A DNA stretch of 64,000 nt from Stutzerimonas stutzeri (GTDB taxonomy: Bacteria; Pseudomonadota; Gammaproteobacteria; Pseudomonadales; Pseudomonadaceae): NCBI RefSeq assembly GCF_019090095.1, contig NZ_JAGQFP010000003.1, forward strand, positions 186,001-250,000, read 5' to 3'. Below are positions 10,320-20,086 of the stretch, one piece after another; within the stretch, counting starts at the first letter, position 1; every line of letters begins with the position of its first letter. The position numbers and the translations under genes are program-made. The notes under the pieces are model-generated. The model searched no databases. It was not told the DNA's origin and saw only the letters and a program-made list of their open reading frames with translations.

Positions 10320-11042
10320 TCAATCGGCTAGCGCAGCCAGTTGCAGGGCAAACAGCTCTTTCATGCCGTCCTGTGCCAACGCGAGCATGGCATTGAGCTC
10401 TGCCGGCTGGAACGGGGCGCCCTCGGCGGTGCCCTGAACTTCGATGAACCCGCCGGTGCTGGTCATCACCACGTTGAGGTCGGTTTCGGCTGCGGAGTCT
10501 TCCAGATAATCCAGATCGAGCACCGGCTCGCCCTGATACATTCCAACCGACACCGCGGCAACCATCTGCTTGAGCGGGTCGCCACCTTTCAGGCCCCCAC
10601 GCTTCTTGAGCATTTTCAGCGCATCGACCAAGGCGACCATCGCGCCGGTGATCGAGGCGGTGCGGGTACCGCCGTCGGCCTGAATCACGTCGCAATCGAT
10701 GTAGAGGGTGTTCTCACCCAGCTTGCTCATGTCCAGCGCGGCCCGCAGCGAGCGACCGATCAGCCGCTGGATCTCGAGGGTCCGACCGCCTTGTTTGCCG
10801 CGGCTGGCCTCGCGCTGATTACGTTCTCCCGTGGCGCGCGGCAACATGCCGTACTCGGCAGTCAACCAGCCCTGCCCTTGCCCTTTGAGGAAGCGCGGCA
10901 CACCATTTTCGATGCTGGCGGTGCAGATCACCTTGGTATCACCGAACTCGACCAGCACCGAACCTTCGGCATGCTTGGTGTAGTTACGGGTGATGCGGAT
11001 CGAACGCAGCTGGTCGGCGGCGCGGCCACTGGGTCGCTTCAT
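10320..11042 (-). CDS. rph: Ribonuclease PH
   Basis: A 240-residue phosphorolytic 3'-5' exoribonuclease that trims tRNA precursors. The sequence has the expected Arg-Pro-Ser-Gly-Arg N-terminus, the Gly-x-Thr-x-Val-Ile-Cys segment, [11 protein letters not shown] and the phosphate-site region [11 protein letters not shown]. Full length with no frameshift, unlike the broken rph of E. coli K-12. It is divergent from yicC, the common arrangement. Confidence 0.96.
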   Translation of the reverse strand: MKRPSGRAADQLRSIRITRNYTKHAEGSVLVEFGDTKVICTASIENGVPRFLKGQGQGWLTAEYGMLPRATGERNQREASRGKQGGRTLEIQRLIGRSLRAALDMSKLGENTLYIDCDVIQADGGTRTASITGAMVALVDALKMLKKRGGLKGGDPLKQMVAAVSVGMYQGEPVLDLDYLEDSAAETDLNVVMTSTGGFIEVQGTAEGAPFQPAELNAMLALAQDGMKELFALQLAALAD

Positions 11043-11148
11043 GGGGCTTGTCCTGCTTTGTGGAGTGAGTAGCCGCCATTATAGAGGCCCCGACCACGAT
11101 AAGGGCCACCGCCGAGCCAATCGCCCCGACTCGTCGGCACAGTCGCAG

Positions 11149-11193
11149 CGGCCCGCAACGGCCCGCAACGGCCCGCAACGGCCCGCAACGGCC
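11149..11193. repeat. Four-copy 10-base tandem repeat
   Basis: The unit GCCCGCAACG occurs four times head to tail (11151-11190), flanked by partial copies on both sides. It lies in the 227-base space between the divergent rph and yicC starts and encodes nothing supported. Copy number could vary between strains by slippage. Confidence 0.9.
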
Positions 11194-11269
11194 AAGCCGA
11201 GGTTCAAGCGCCAATGACCGGTTTTTCCTTTACAATCTGCCGCCTTTCGCACCTATCGAGGGTTATCCG

Positions 11270-12821
<1,552 letters not shown>

Positions 12822-13066
12822 TCGCAGCCTTCCGAGCCCGCTTGAGACGAGCCCGCCAGCAGCCCACAAGCCAGGCGTATCACTCGCGCCAGCCGACCGG
12901 TCATAAGCGCAGTCAAACCAGCCGGGGCCGGGGCCGCGCGGTGATCGCTCACCCAGCGCCGGCCCGGCGGACCGTTTTACCGCTTCCCTAATGGCTGGTG
13001 ATTTTTTAGACTATCCCGTCCGCTCGCCCATTCGGGCATGCTCTACCGTTATTGATGAGGAACACC

Positions 13067-13330
13067 ATGGCCCGCGTTACCGTTGAAGACTGTCTGGACA
13101 ACGTAGATAACCGCTTCGAGCTGGTCATGCTCGCCACCAAGCGCTCGCGCCAGCTGGCAACCGGCGGCAAGGAGCCCAAGGTGGCCTGGGAAAACGACAA
13201 GCCTACCGTCGTGGCGTTGCGTGAAATCGCCTCCGGACTGGTGGACTACGAGGTCATCGCACAAGACGACATCGTCGACGACGAGCCGCTGTTCGTGCAG
13301 TACGAGGAAGAACCCAACGAGGCTCTCTGA
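13067..13330 (+). CDS. rpoZ: RNA polymerase omega subunit
   Basis: An 87-residue subunit that helps assemble RNA polymerase and contributes to a ppGpp site. It begins Met-Ala-Arg-Val-Thr-Val-Glu-Asp-Cys and contains the conserved Asn-Arg-Phe-Glu-Leu-Val and Ala-x-x-Arg-x-Arg-Gln segments. The start at 13067 is preceded by TGAGGA at 13055-13060, favouring it over the in-frame ATG 15 bases earlier. spoT follows after 60 bases. The 245-base space after gmk probably holds its promoter; I see no clear -35/-10 pair. Confidence 0.95.
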   Translation: MARVTVEDCLDNVDNRFELVMLATKRSRQLATGGKEPKVAWENDKPTVVALREIASGLVDYEVIAQDDIVDDEPLFVQYEEEPNEAL

Positions 13331-13377
13331 TTAAATGCCAGGTCGAAGTCGAACCGCAAACACAGCGCCCAGCCGGC

Positions 13378-13393
13378 AAGGAGCATTCCCTTG
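13378..13393 (+). promoter_or_regulatory. Strong ribosome site setting a TTG start for spoT
   Basis: AAGGAG at 13378-13383 lies seven bases before TTG at 13391. The next residues, Pro-Ala-Ile-Asp-Ala-Leu-Ala, fit the known SpoT N-terminus of pseudomonads, and no ATG in frame fits better. Confidence 0.85.
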
Positions 13394-15499
13394 CCAGCCA
13401 TAGACGCTCTTGCCGATCGCCTGTCGACCTACCTCGGCGCAGACCAGGTCAACCTGGTGCGCCGCGCCTATTTTTACGCCGAGCAAGCCCATGACGGCCA
13501 GCGCCGGCGTAGCGGTGAAGCCTACGTCACCCACCCCCTCGCGGTAGCCAACATCCTCGCCGACATGCACATGGACCATCAGAGCCTGATGGCCGCCATG
13601 CTGCATGACGTCATCGAGGACACCGGCATCGCCAAGGAAGCGCTCACCGCGCAGTTCGGCGAAACCGTCGCCGAGCTGGTGGACGGCGTCAGCAAGCTGA
13701 CCCAGATGAAGTTCGAGACCAAGGCCGAGGCCCAGGCGGAGAACTTCCAGAAGATGGCCATGGCCATGGCCCGCGATATCCGCGTGATTCTGGTCAAGCT
13801 CGCCGATCGCCTGCACAACATGCGCACCCTCGAAGTGCTGGCTGGCGAAAAGCGCCGACGCATCGCCAAGGAAACCCTGGAAATCTATGCGCCCATCGCC
13901 AACCGGCTGGGCATGCACGCCATGCGCGTGGAATTCGAGGATCTGGGCTTCAAGGCCATGCACCCGATGCGCTCGGAGCGCATCCGCGCCGCCGTGCGCC
14001 GTGCCCGCGGCAACCGCAACGAGATCGTCGAGAAGATCGAGCAATCGTTGATTCACTGCCTCGAGCGCGAAGGCCTCGGCGGCGAGGTGGTAGGCCGCGA
14101 GAAACACCTGTTCAGCATCTACAAGAAGATGCGTGGCAAGCGCAAGGCATTCAACGAGATCATGGACGTCTATGCCTTCCGCATCGTGGTCGACAAGGTC
14201 GACACCTGCTACCGCGTCCTCGGTGCGGTACACAGCCTCTACAAGCCGTTGCCCGGGCGCTTCAAGGATTACATCGCGATCCCCAAGGCCAACGGTTACC
14301 AGTCGCTGCATACCACCCTGTTCGGTATGCACGGCGTGCCTATCGAAATCCAAATCCGCACGCGCGAAATGGAGGAGATGGCCAACAACGGTATCGCCGC
14401 GCACTGGTTGTACAAATCCAACGGTGACGAGCCGCCCAAGGGTACCCACGCGCGTGCCCGCCAGTGGCTCAAGGGTGTGCTGGAGCTGCAGGAGCGTGCC
14501 GGCAATTCGCTGGAATTCATCGAAAGCGTGAAGATCGACCTGTTCCCGGACGAGGTCTACGTCTTCACGCCCAAGGGCAGCATCATGGAACTGCCCAAAG
14601 GCTCGACCGCGGTGGATTTCGCCTACGCCGTGCACACGGACGTCGGCAATACCTGCATCGCCTGTCGCGTCAACCGACGCCTGGCACCGTTGTCGCAGGC
14701 ACTGGAAAGCGGCAGCACGGTGGAGATCGTGACCGCGCCAGGCGCGAGGCCGAATCCGGCGTGGCTCAATTTCGTGGTCACCGGCAAGGCTCGGACGCAT
14801 ATCCGCCACGCACTCAAGCTGCAGCGCCGCTCAGAGTCGATCAATCTAGGCGAACGCCTGCTGAACAAGGCCCTCACCGGCTTCGGAACGAGTCTGGAGC
14901 GCATTTCCCCAGAGCGCATCAAGGCCGTGCTCAACGAATATCAGATGGAGGTCATCGAGGACCTGCTCGAAGACATCGGGCTCGGTAATCGGATGGCCTA
15001 CGTCATCGCCCGCCGCCTGCTATCCAGCGACGGCGAGCAGGCCCCGAGCGCCGAGGGGCCTCTGGCAATCCGTGGCACCGAAGGGCTGGTGTTGAACTAC
15101 GCCAAGTGCTGCACGCCGATCCCTGGCGATCCGATCGTCGGCCACCTGTCGGCGGGCAAGGGCATGGTGGTGCACCTGGAGACCTGCCGAAACATCGCCG
15201 AAGTTCGCCACAATCCCGACAAATGCATCCAGCTGTCCTGGTCCAAGGACGTCACGGGCGAGTTCAACGTGGAGCTGCGCGTCGAGCTGGAGCATCAGCG
15301 CGGCCTGATCGCCCTGCTGGCAGGCAGCGTCAACGCAGCGGACGGCAACATCGAGAAGATCGGCATGGACGAGCGCGACGGCCGAATCAGTGTCGTTCAG
15401 CTGGTGGTCAGCGTGCATGACCGGGTGCATCTGGCCCGGGTGATCAAAAAGCTTCGGGCGATCAAGGGTGTCATGCGCATCACCCGCATGAAGGCCTAG
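13391..15499 (+). CDS. spoT: Bifunctional (p)ppGpp synthetase/hydrolase SpoT
   Basis: A 702-residue RelA/SpoT homologue controlling the stringent response. Domains in order: HD hydrolase with His-Asp in Leu-His-Asp-Val-Ile-Glu-Asp-Thr near residue 73, synthetase with Tyr-Gln-Ser-Leu-His-Thr, TGS near 385-445, a helical/zinc-finger-like region, and a C-terminal ACT domain. The Arg-Phe-Lys-Asp motif in the synthetase is the type seen in bifunctional enzymes rather than RelA. The start is a TTG supported by AAGGAG seven bases upstream (13378-13383). Confidence 0.97.
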   Translation: MPAIDALADRLSTYLGADQVNLVRRAYFYAEQAHDGQRRRSGEAYVTHPLAVANILADMHMDHQSLMAAMLHDVIEDTGIAKEALTAQFGETVAELVDGVSKLTQMKFETKAEAQAENFQKMAMAMARDIRVILVKLADRLHNMRTLEVLAGEKRRRIAKETLEIYAPIANRLGMHAMRVEFEDLGFKAMHPMRSERIRAAVRRARGNRNEIVEKIEQSLIHCLEREGLGGEVVGREKHLFSIYKKMRGKRKAFNEIMDVYAFRIVVDKVDTCYRVLGAVHSLYKPLPGRFKDYIAIPKANGYQSLHTTLFGMHGVPIEIQIRTREMEEMANNGIAAHWLYKSNGDEPPKGTHARARQWLKGVLELQERAGNSLEFIESVKIDLFPDEVYVFTPKGSIMELPKGSTAVDFAYAVHTDVGNTCIACRVNRRLAPLSQALESGSTVEIVTAPGARPNPAWLNFVVTGKARTHIRHALKLQRRSESINLGERLLNKALTGFGTSLERISPERIKAVLNEYQMEVIEDLLEDIGLGNRMAYVIARRLLSSDGEQAPSAEGPLAIRGTEGLVLNYAKCCTPIPGDPIVGHLSAGKGMVVHLETCRNIAEVRHNPDKCIQLSWSKDVTGEFNVELRVELEHQRGLIALLAGSVNAADGNIEKIGMDERDGRISVVQLVVSVHDRVHLARVIKKLRAIKGVMRITRMKA

Positions 15500-15591
15500 C
15501 GACGCCGCCTGTTCCACCCTCGTCATGGGGCTTTTGCCCGCTCGCGCCAGCCCGTATCCTCTGGGGCCGCACTCTTCTATCGGAGCACTCC

Positions 15592-15972
15592 ATGAGCAAG
15601 ACCGTGATCAACACCGAAAACGCCCCCGCCGCCATCGGCACCTATTCCCAGGCGATCAAGGCCGGCAACACCGTCTACCTGTCCGGCCAGATCCCGCTGG
15701 ATCCGAAGAGCATGGAGCTGGTGGAAGGCTTCGAAGCACAGACCGTGCAGGTGTTCGAAAACCTCAAGGCCGTGGCCGAAGCCGCCGGCGGCTCGCTGAA
15801 GGACATCGTCAAGCTCAACATCTTCCTGACCGACCTGGGTAATTTCGCCACGGTCAACGAAGTCATGAGCCGCTACTTCCAGCAGCCCTACCCGGCCCGC
15901 GCGGCCATCGGCATCGCCGCGCTGCCCAAGGCCGCACAGGTCGAAATGGACGCCGTTCTGGTACTCGACTGA
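15592..15972 (+). CDS. ridA: RidA family 2-iminobutanoate/2-iminopropanoate deaminase
   Basis: A 126-residue trimeric enzyme that hydrolyses reactive enamine/imine intermediates made by PLP enzymes such as threonine dehydratase. Signature segments include [15 protein letters not shown], and the C-terminal Pro-Ala-Arg-Ala-Ala-Ile-Gly, whose Arg binds the substrate carboxylate. The spoT-ridA order is typical of pseudomonads. It marks the right edge of the conserved block. Confidence 0.95.
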   Translation: MSKTVINTENAPAAIGTYSQAIKAGNTVYLSGQIPLDPKSMELVEGFEAQTVQVFENLKAVAEAAGGSLKDIVKLNIFLTDLGNFATVNEVMSRYFQQPYPARAAIGIAALPKAAQVEMDAVLVLD

Positions 15973-16007
15973 ACCTGACGCCATCTGACGACGCGACCGG
16001 CTGCGGC

Positions 16008-18125
16008 GTGAGTTCGACCACACCGTCCGGCACGCTGGCGTCGCGGCTGTTGCTGGCGTTCGCCGGCCTGCTCGCCGCCTGCGTGCTGTACCTCGCCGAG
16101 CCGCTGATGCTGCAGAGCCTGCGCAACAGCCTGTTCGACCAGTATCAGCGATGGCAACCCAGACCGGCGCCGGCGCAGAGCCTGGTGCGTGTGGTCGATA
16201 TCGACGAAGCCAGCCTCGCCCGCCTTGGCCAGTGGCCCTGGCCGCGCGATGTGCTGGCGCGTCTGCTGGAGCGTCTGCAGCAGGCCGGCGCAGCGGTGGT
16301 GGTCTTCGACGTGCTGTTCGCCGAACCGGATCGCAGCTCCCCGTCGCGCATTCTCGAGCGAGCGGACCTGCGACCGGAGGTTGCCGACGCGCTGACCAAC
16401 CTGCCCGACCCTGATCGGCAATTCGCCGACGCGCTCATGGGGCAATCCTCGGTCCTCGGCTTCGCCGCCATCCCCACACCCTCGCGCAACACGCCGATTA
16501 GCCGCTTCGGCGTGCGACTGGGCAAAGACGCAAAGCCCGCCGCGTTCTCGACCTACGCCGGGACCATCCCTGCACTGCCCCTGCTCGAGCGCGCGGCAAA
16601 GGGCAGCGGCGCCATGACCTTCCGCCCCGACGCCGATGGCGTGGTCCGGCGTGTCCCGGTGATGATCCGGGTCGGCGAGCAGCTGCTTCCCTCGCTATCG
16701 GCCGAAGCGTTGCGCGTCTACCTGGGGCAGGCGCTTTATCGTGTCGAGACCACCAAGGGCGGTGCGGTCGAGCGAGTCGGCATCGGTCGCCTGACGCTGC
16801 CGACCAACCGCCGGGGTGAGCTGTGGCTGCACTACCGTCGCGACATGAGCGCGCAGGTGCTGCCGGCGTGGCGCGTGCTGGAGGGCAGCGTGACCAAGCT
16901 CCTCGAGGGCAGCATCGTGCTGGTTGGCAGCTCGGCTCAGGGGCTGCAGGACCTGCGTTTCGGCCCGCTCGGCGCGATGCTTCCCGGCGTCCAGGTGCAT
17001 GCGCAAGCGATTGAACAGGCGCTGGCCGGCACATCCTTGCAGCGCCCGGTCTGGGCGGCTCCGGCCGAAGCCCTGAGCCTGCTGCTGAGCGGGCTGCTGT
17101 TAAGCCTTCTGACCTTGAGCAGTGGTGCGGTCACCGCGGCGTGGGTCGCTGCGGCACTGGTAGCGGCGCTGAATGCCGCGGCCTGGTGGGCCTATTCGCG
17201 TCACGGCCTGCTGCTCGACGCGCTGACGCTGTCGATCGGCTTGCTGCTGGTTTACCTCGGCGCCAGCCTGGCGCGGCATCGCGCTAGCGAGCGACAGCAG
17301 CGCTGGGTACGGGATGCCTTCTCACGCTATATCTCACCGAACCTGGTTGGCCATCTGGTGCGCCATCCCGAGCAGCTGCATCTGGGGGGCGAACGCCGCT
17401 GCTGCAGTTTCGTGTTCACCGACATCACCGATTTCACCGCTTTGATGGAGCGAGAGTCGCCAGAGCAGGTGGTGGGGATGCTCAATGAATACCTCGAAGG
17501 CATCATTCAGATCGCCTTTCGCCATGAAGGCACGCTCGAACGCATCGTCGGCGACGGCATGGCGATCCTCTTCTCGGCACCGCTGATCCAGCCCGACCAC
17601 AAGTCCCGCGCTCTGGCCTGCGCCCTGGAAATCCGTCGATTCACCCGCGGCTACACCAAGGTCCAGCAAGCCGCCGGCCTGCCCTTGGGACGTACCCGCA
17701 TCGGCGCCCATTGCGGCGAGGTCGTGGTGGGTAACTTCGGCGGATCGACGCTGTTCGACTACCGCGCCCTGGGCGATGCGGTCAATGTCGCGGCGCGTCT
17801 GGAAGGCCTGAACCGCTACCTGGGCACCGACCTCTGCGTGTCGCAGGACATCCGCAGCGCCAACCCGGACGTACCGATGCGGACGATTGGTGACGTATGG
17901 CTCAAGGGCAAGGCCGTCCCCATCCGCCTTTACGAGCCCTGCGCAGGCACCTGCGACAAGGACTACGACGCGGCCTACGCACTGCTTGCCAGCGAGCATG
18001 AACAGGCCGTCCAGGCGTTCGAGCGGCTCCATGCCGAGCGCCCGGACGATGCCCTGGTGCACTATCAGTTGCAGCGCCTGAAGACCGGCCAGCGCGGCGA
18101 GCGCATTCTGATGACGGAGAAGTGA
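16008..18125 (+). CDS. CHASE2-domain class III adenylate/guanylate cyclase
   Basis: A 705-residue membrane signalling protein with a GTG start. After an N-terminal helix (about 13-32) comes a CHASE2 sensor domain (about 40-345, presumably periplasmic), then closely packed helices (about 352-422), then a cytoplasmic class III cyclase domain (465-640). Both metal aspartates are present (Asp472, Asp516), as are Asn593 and Arg597 for the transition state and Asp584 at the purine-specificity site. The partner position, usually Lys in adenylate cyclases, is Arg512, so product specificity is uncertain. It converges, 7 bases apart, on an OmpA-like/FecR-domain pair; these three families often sit together, suggesting one envelope-sensing system. 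Confidence 0.9.
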   Translation: MSSTTPSGTLASRLLLAFAGLLAACVLYLAEPLMLQSLRNSLFDQYQRWQPRPAPAQSLVRVVDIDEASLARLGQWPWPRDVLARLLERLQQAGAAVVVFDVLFAEPDRSSPSRILERADLRPEVADALTNLPDPDRQFADALMGQSSVLGFAAIPTPSRNTPISRFGVRLGKDAKPAAFSTYAGTIPALPLLERAAKGSGAMTFRPDADGVVRRVPVMIRVGEQLLPSLSAEALRVYLGQALYRVETTKGGAVERVGIGRLTLPTNRRGELWLHYRRDMSAQVLPAWRVLEGSVTKLLEGSIVLVGSSAQGLQDLRFGPLGAMLPGVQVHAQAIEQALAGTSLQRPVWAAPAEALSLLLSGLLLSLLTLSSGAVTAAWVAAALVAALNAAAWWAYSRHGLLLDALTLSIGLLLVYLGASLARHRASERQQRWVRDAFSRYISPNLVGHLVRHPEQLHLGGERRCCSFVFTDITDFTALMERESPEQVVGMLNEYLEGIIQIAFRHEGTLERIVGDGMAILFSAPLIQPDHKSRALACALEIRRFTRGYTKVQQAAGLPLGRTRIGAHCGEVVVGNFGGSTLFDYRALGDAVNVAARLEGLNRYLGTDLCVSQDIRSANPDVPMRTIGDVWLKGKAVPIRLYEPCAGTCDKDYDAAYALLASEHEQAVQAFERLHAERPDDALVHYQLQRLKTGQRGERILMTEK

Positions 18126-18132
18126 AGCAGGC

Positions 18133-18732
18133 TCAGCGAATGCTGACCTCCACCCGGCGGTTACGCGGCTCGGCCACGCCATCGGCTGTTTGAATCAGCA
18201 GGTTGCGCTCCCCGTGCGAGGACACGCTCAGCTCAATCATATCGACCGCCTGCGCACGCAGCCGATCAGCCACCGCGCGCGCGCGGATCAGGCCGAGCCG
18301 CTCGTTCCAGACCGGACCGCTGAGCGTATCGGTATGGCCGATCACCGAGACGGCGGACGGCCCACGCAGGCGGATTGCCTCGACCACCTGGGCGAAGGCG
18401 CGCTCCGATTCCTCGGTCAGCTCGGCGCTGCCGATACCGAAATACAACTGAAAGCGTTGCGGCAATGCCGGCTGCGCCGCCAGCGCCGCCGAGAAGTCGC
18501 GAGTGATGCGCAGCTGGCTGACCGTAAACGGGCCGGAACCGCCGCCTTGACCACCAATCACCAGGCCCTGATGACTGCGGTCGATCCGCGTCTGGCCCTT
18601 GGCATCGTCGACTACGACCGCGCCGGTACTGCCGTCCGGGCTCTCCAGCAGCACGACATAGTCGCCGGTTGCACAACCGCCGGACAGCGCAAGACAGAGC
18701 GACAACAACAGCGAACGCAGCGATATGCTCAC
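18133..18732 (-). CDS. OmpA-family peptidoglycan-associated lipoprotein
   Basis: A 199-residue protein with a lipobox (Leu-Ser-Gly-Gly-Cys near residue 20), a glycine-rich middle, and a C-terminal OmpA domain (about 92-199) with Tyr-Phe-Gly-Ile-Gly-Ser-Ala-Glu-Leu, Gly-His-Thr-Asp and Asn-x-Arg-x-Glu-Val motifs. Such domains bind peptidoglycan. The GTG start overlaps the stop of the FecR-domain gene by four bases (GTGA), so translation is coupled. An outer-membrane anchor between FecR-domain and cyclase partners is a reasonable inference. Confidence 0.9.
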   Translation of the reverse strand: MSISLRSLLLSLCLALSGGCATGDYVVLLESPDGSTGAVVVDDAKGQTRIDRSHQGLVIGGQGGGSGPFTVSQLRITRDFSAALAAQPALPQRFQLYFGIGSAELTEESERAFAQVVEAIRLRGPSAVSVIGHTDTLSGPVWNERLGLIRARAVADRLRAQAVDMIELSVSSHGERNLLIQTADGVAEPRNRRVEVSIR

Positions 18733-19205
18733 GGGCCGACCTTCACCAGGAAATGAGTGCCGCGCACGCCGATGGTGCCCGAGGGTGTCTTCAGCTCTAC
18801 CGCTTCGGGCTTGAGCTTGGCAATGACGCCGGAGATGAAGTTCAAGGTGCCCCGGCTGATACGCGCGCTCAAGCGCAGCGCCTCGTGGGCCGGCTCGAAC
18901 GCGTATTCATCGACGGTGAACTCGCTGTTGGGCCCGAACGACATCACCGTGCTGTCGCTGAGCGTCACGCCCAATGAGCCGTTGGCACCGGTGCGCAGCA
19001 CCGCGCCGAGCACCACCGCCTGGCCGACGGCCGCCTCGATGGTCTGGCCGCGGCTGGTAACCGTCGCCTCGCCCTGCACCTTCATGATGTAGCCGATCGG
19101 CTCGATCGACGCTTGCGCCTGCCCAAGCGAGGGCACCAGCAGGCAAACGACCCATAGCATCCGGACGCTGTACCGCATGGCGCCGAGGCGCTCCCAGATC
19201 ATCAT
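18729..19205 (-). CDS. FecR-domain periplasmic protein
   Basis: A 158-residue exported protein: signal peptide ending Gly-Gln-Ala-Gln-Ala, then a FecR domain with Gly-Glu-Ala-Thr-Val, Leu-Arg-Thr-Gly-Ala-Asn-Gly-Ser and the closing Thr-Pro-Ser-Gly-Thr-Ile-Gly-Val-Arg-Gly-Thr motif. It lacks the cytoplasmic anti-sigma region of true FecR, so it is not a sigma regulator. I chose the ATG at 19205 because GGAG lies seven bases upstream; a GTG at 19211 is also in frame. It is co-transcribed with the OmpA-like gene and faces the CHASE2 cyclase. Confidence 0.85.
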   Translation of the reverse strand: MMIWERLGAMRYSVRMLWVVCLLVPSLGQAQASIEPIGYIMKVQGEATVTSRGQTIEAAVGQAVVLGAVLRTGANGSLGVTLSDSTVMSFGPNSEFTVDEYAFEPAHEALRLSARISRGTLNFISGVIAKLKPEAVELKTPSGTIGVRGTHFLVKVGP

Positions 19206-19364
19206 GTCCACTCTCCGTCATGGCTTGCCGACACTCGAGTGCTGCGCAAGGACCCGAGCCGCAACCGCAGCCTGGCGCCCAGCGAGCCAACGCCGCAGGA
19301 TGCCGGATGCCGCTAGCGTAATACAAGCGCAACGGCCATGCGGCCGCCGGTGACTAGAGATCGG

Positions 19365-19586
19365 CTAGACCGCGGCGAACCGTCCTGCAGGCCGTGCGGC
19401 GCCGCTGTCCCATAAGTTCTGATCGGCGAGCTGGCAGGTATCGACATAACGCGGCACGCCATTGACCGCTTCCAGCTCGGTCATGCCGGCGAGCTGGCTG
19501 ACGATGCGGTAGCGCTGGCCGGCGGTTTTGTCTTGCAGCGGATAGAGCGCGGCGATCTGCTGCGCAAGTTCGGTGAGGGTGGACAT
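19365..19586 (-). CDS. Small hypothetical protein
   Basis: A possible 73-residue protein beginning Met-Ser-Thr-Leu-Thr-Glu-Leu-Ala-Gln-Gln. The composition is normal for a soluble protein, with two cysteine-free helical stretches and a hydrophilic tail, but I recognise no family and there is no strong ribosome site. The frame is open further upstream to 19748, but that extension is arginine-rich and looks non-coding. Confidence 0.45.
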   Translation of the reverse strand: MSTLTELAQQIAALYPLQDKTAGQRYRIVSQLAGMTELEAVNGVPRYVDTCQLADQNLWDSGAARPAGRFAAV

Positions 19587-20086
19587 GGTGCGGGGACTGC
19601 TCTGGGTGCGAAAGGCAGGCTGTTTACTACGAAAGCTCCGCGTTTTCGCGCGCCATCCGACGTCCAGCAGGCCACTCATCGGATACCGCCAGATTCTCTC
19701 GCCGAAGGGCCCCCGATCGCCGCCGCTGGCGCTAACGCGGCTTGCCAACCCTCACGTTAGAGCGACCGGACGAGCCCGTCGTGCTTTCCCAGCGCAGCCC
19801 CTGCGTAGTTCATCGGCGCCGTTTCGTTCCGCGACCGACCGGTCATTCGTCGCAAAACTGCCCGCCGTCCGTCGCCAAGCCGTGCGGATGATGGCACTTG
19901 ACGTATCCTCGCCGGCTATCGGGAGCCGACGCTTCCGCTCGGCGGTCCGGCATATAAATCGCATCCCACCAAGCCTGTACTGCCCAGCGTCACCCTATTG
20001 GCGCTCGCGGGTTTTCCCGTGAACAACTGTGGTCCGCCTCCCGGCGGTTGTTAGTCGAAACATCGGGCTTCCCGATTGGATGTGAA
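19587..20086. other. 500-base region without a supported gene
   Basis: Between the small hypothetical gene and the FtsH-like gene I find only arginine- or proline-rich shadow frames. A TTGACG hexamer at 19898-19903 and a TATAAA-like tract near 19952 could belong to a promoter for the downstream protease, but spacing is not convincing. No repeat or RNA gene was recognised. Confidence 0.4.

Noticed and set aside
11149..11193. Possible CRISPR-like array
   Set aside because: The 10-base units are directly adjacent with no spacers; it is a simple tandem repeat.
18729..19205. FecR-type anti-sigma factor with a sigma factor partner
   Set aside because: The protein has a signal peptide and no cytoplasmic anti-sigma region, and no ECF sigma or TonB receptor gene is adjacent.
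19898..19922. Heat-shock or sigma-70 promoter before the FtsH-like gene
   Set aside because: TTGACG is present, but the following TATCGG lies only 13 bases away and no sigma-32-like CCCCAT element follows.
19573..20022. A 149-codon plus-strand frame before the FtsH-like gene
   Set aside because: Arg/Pro/Ser-rich, no ribosome site, no recognisable domain.
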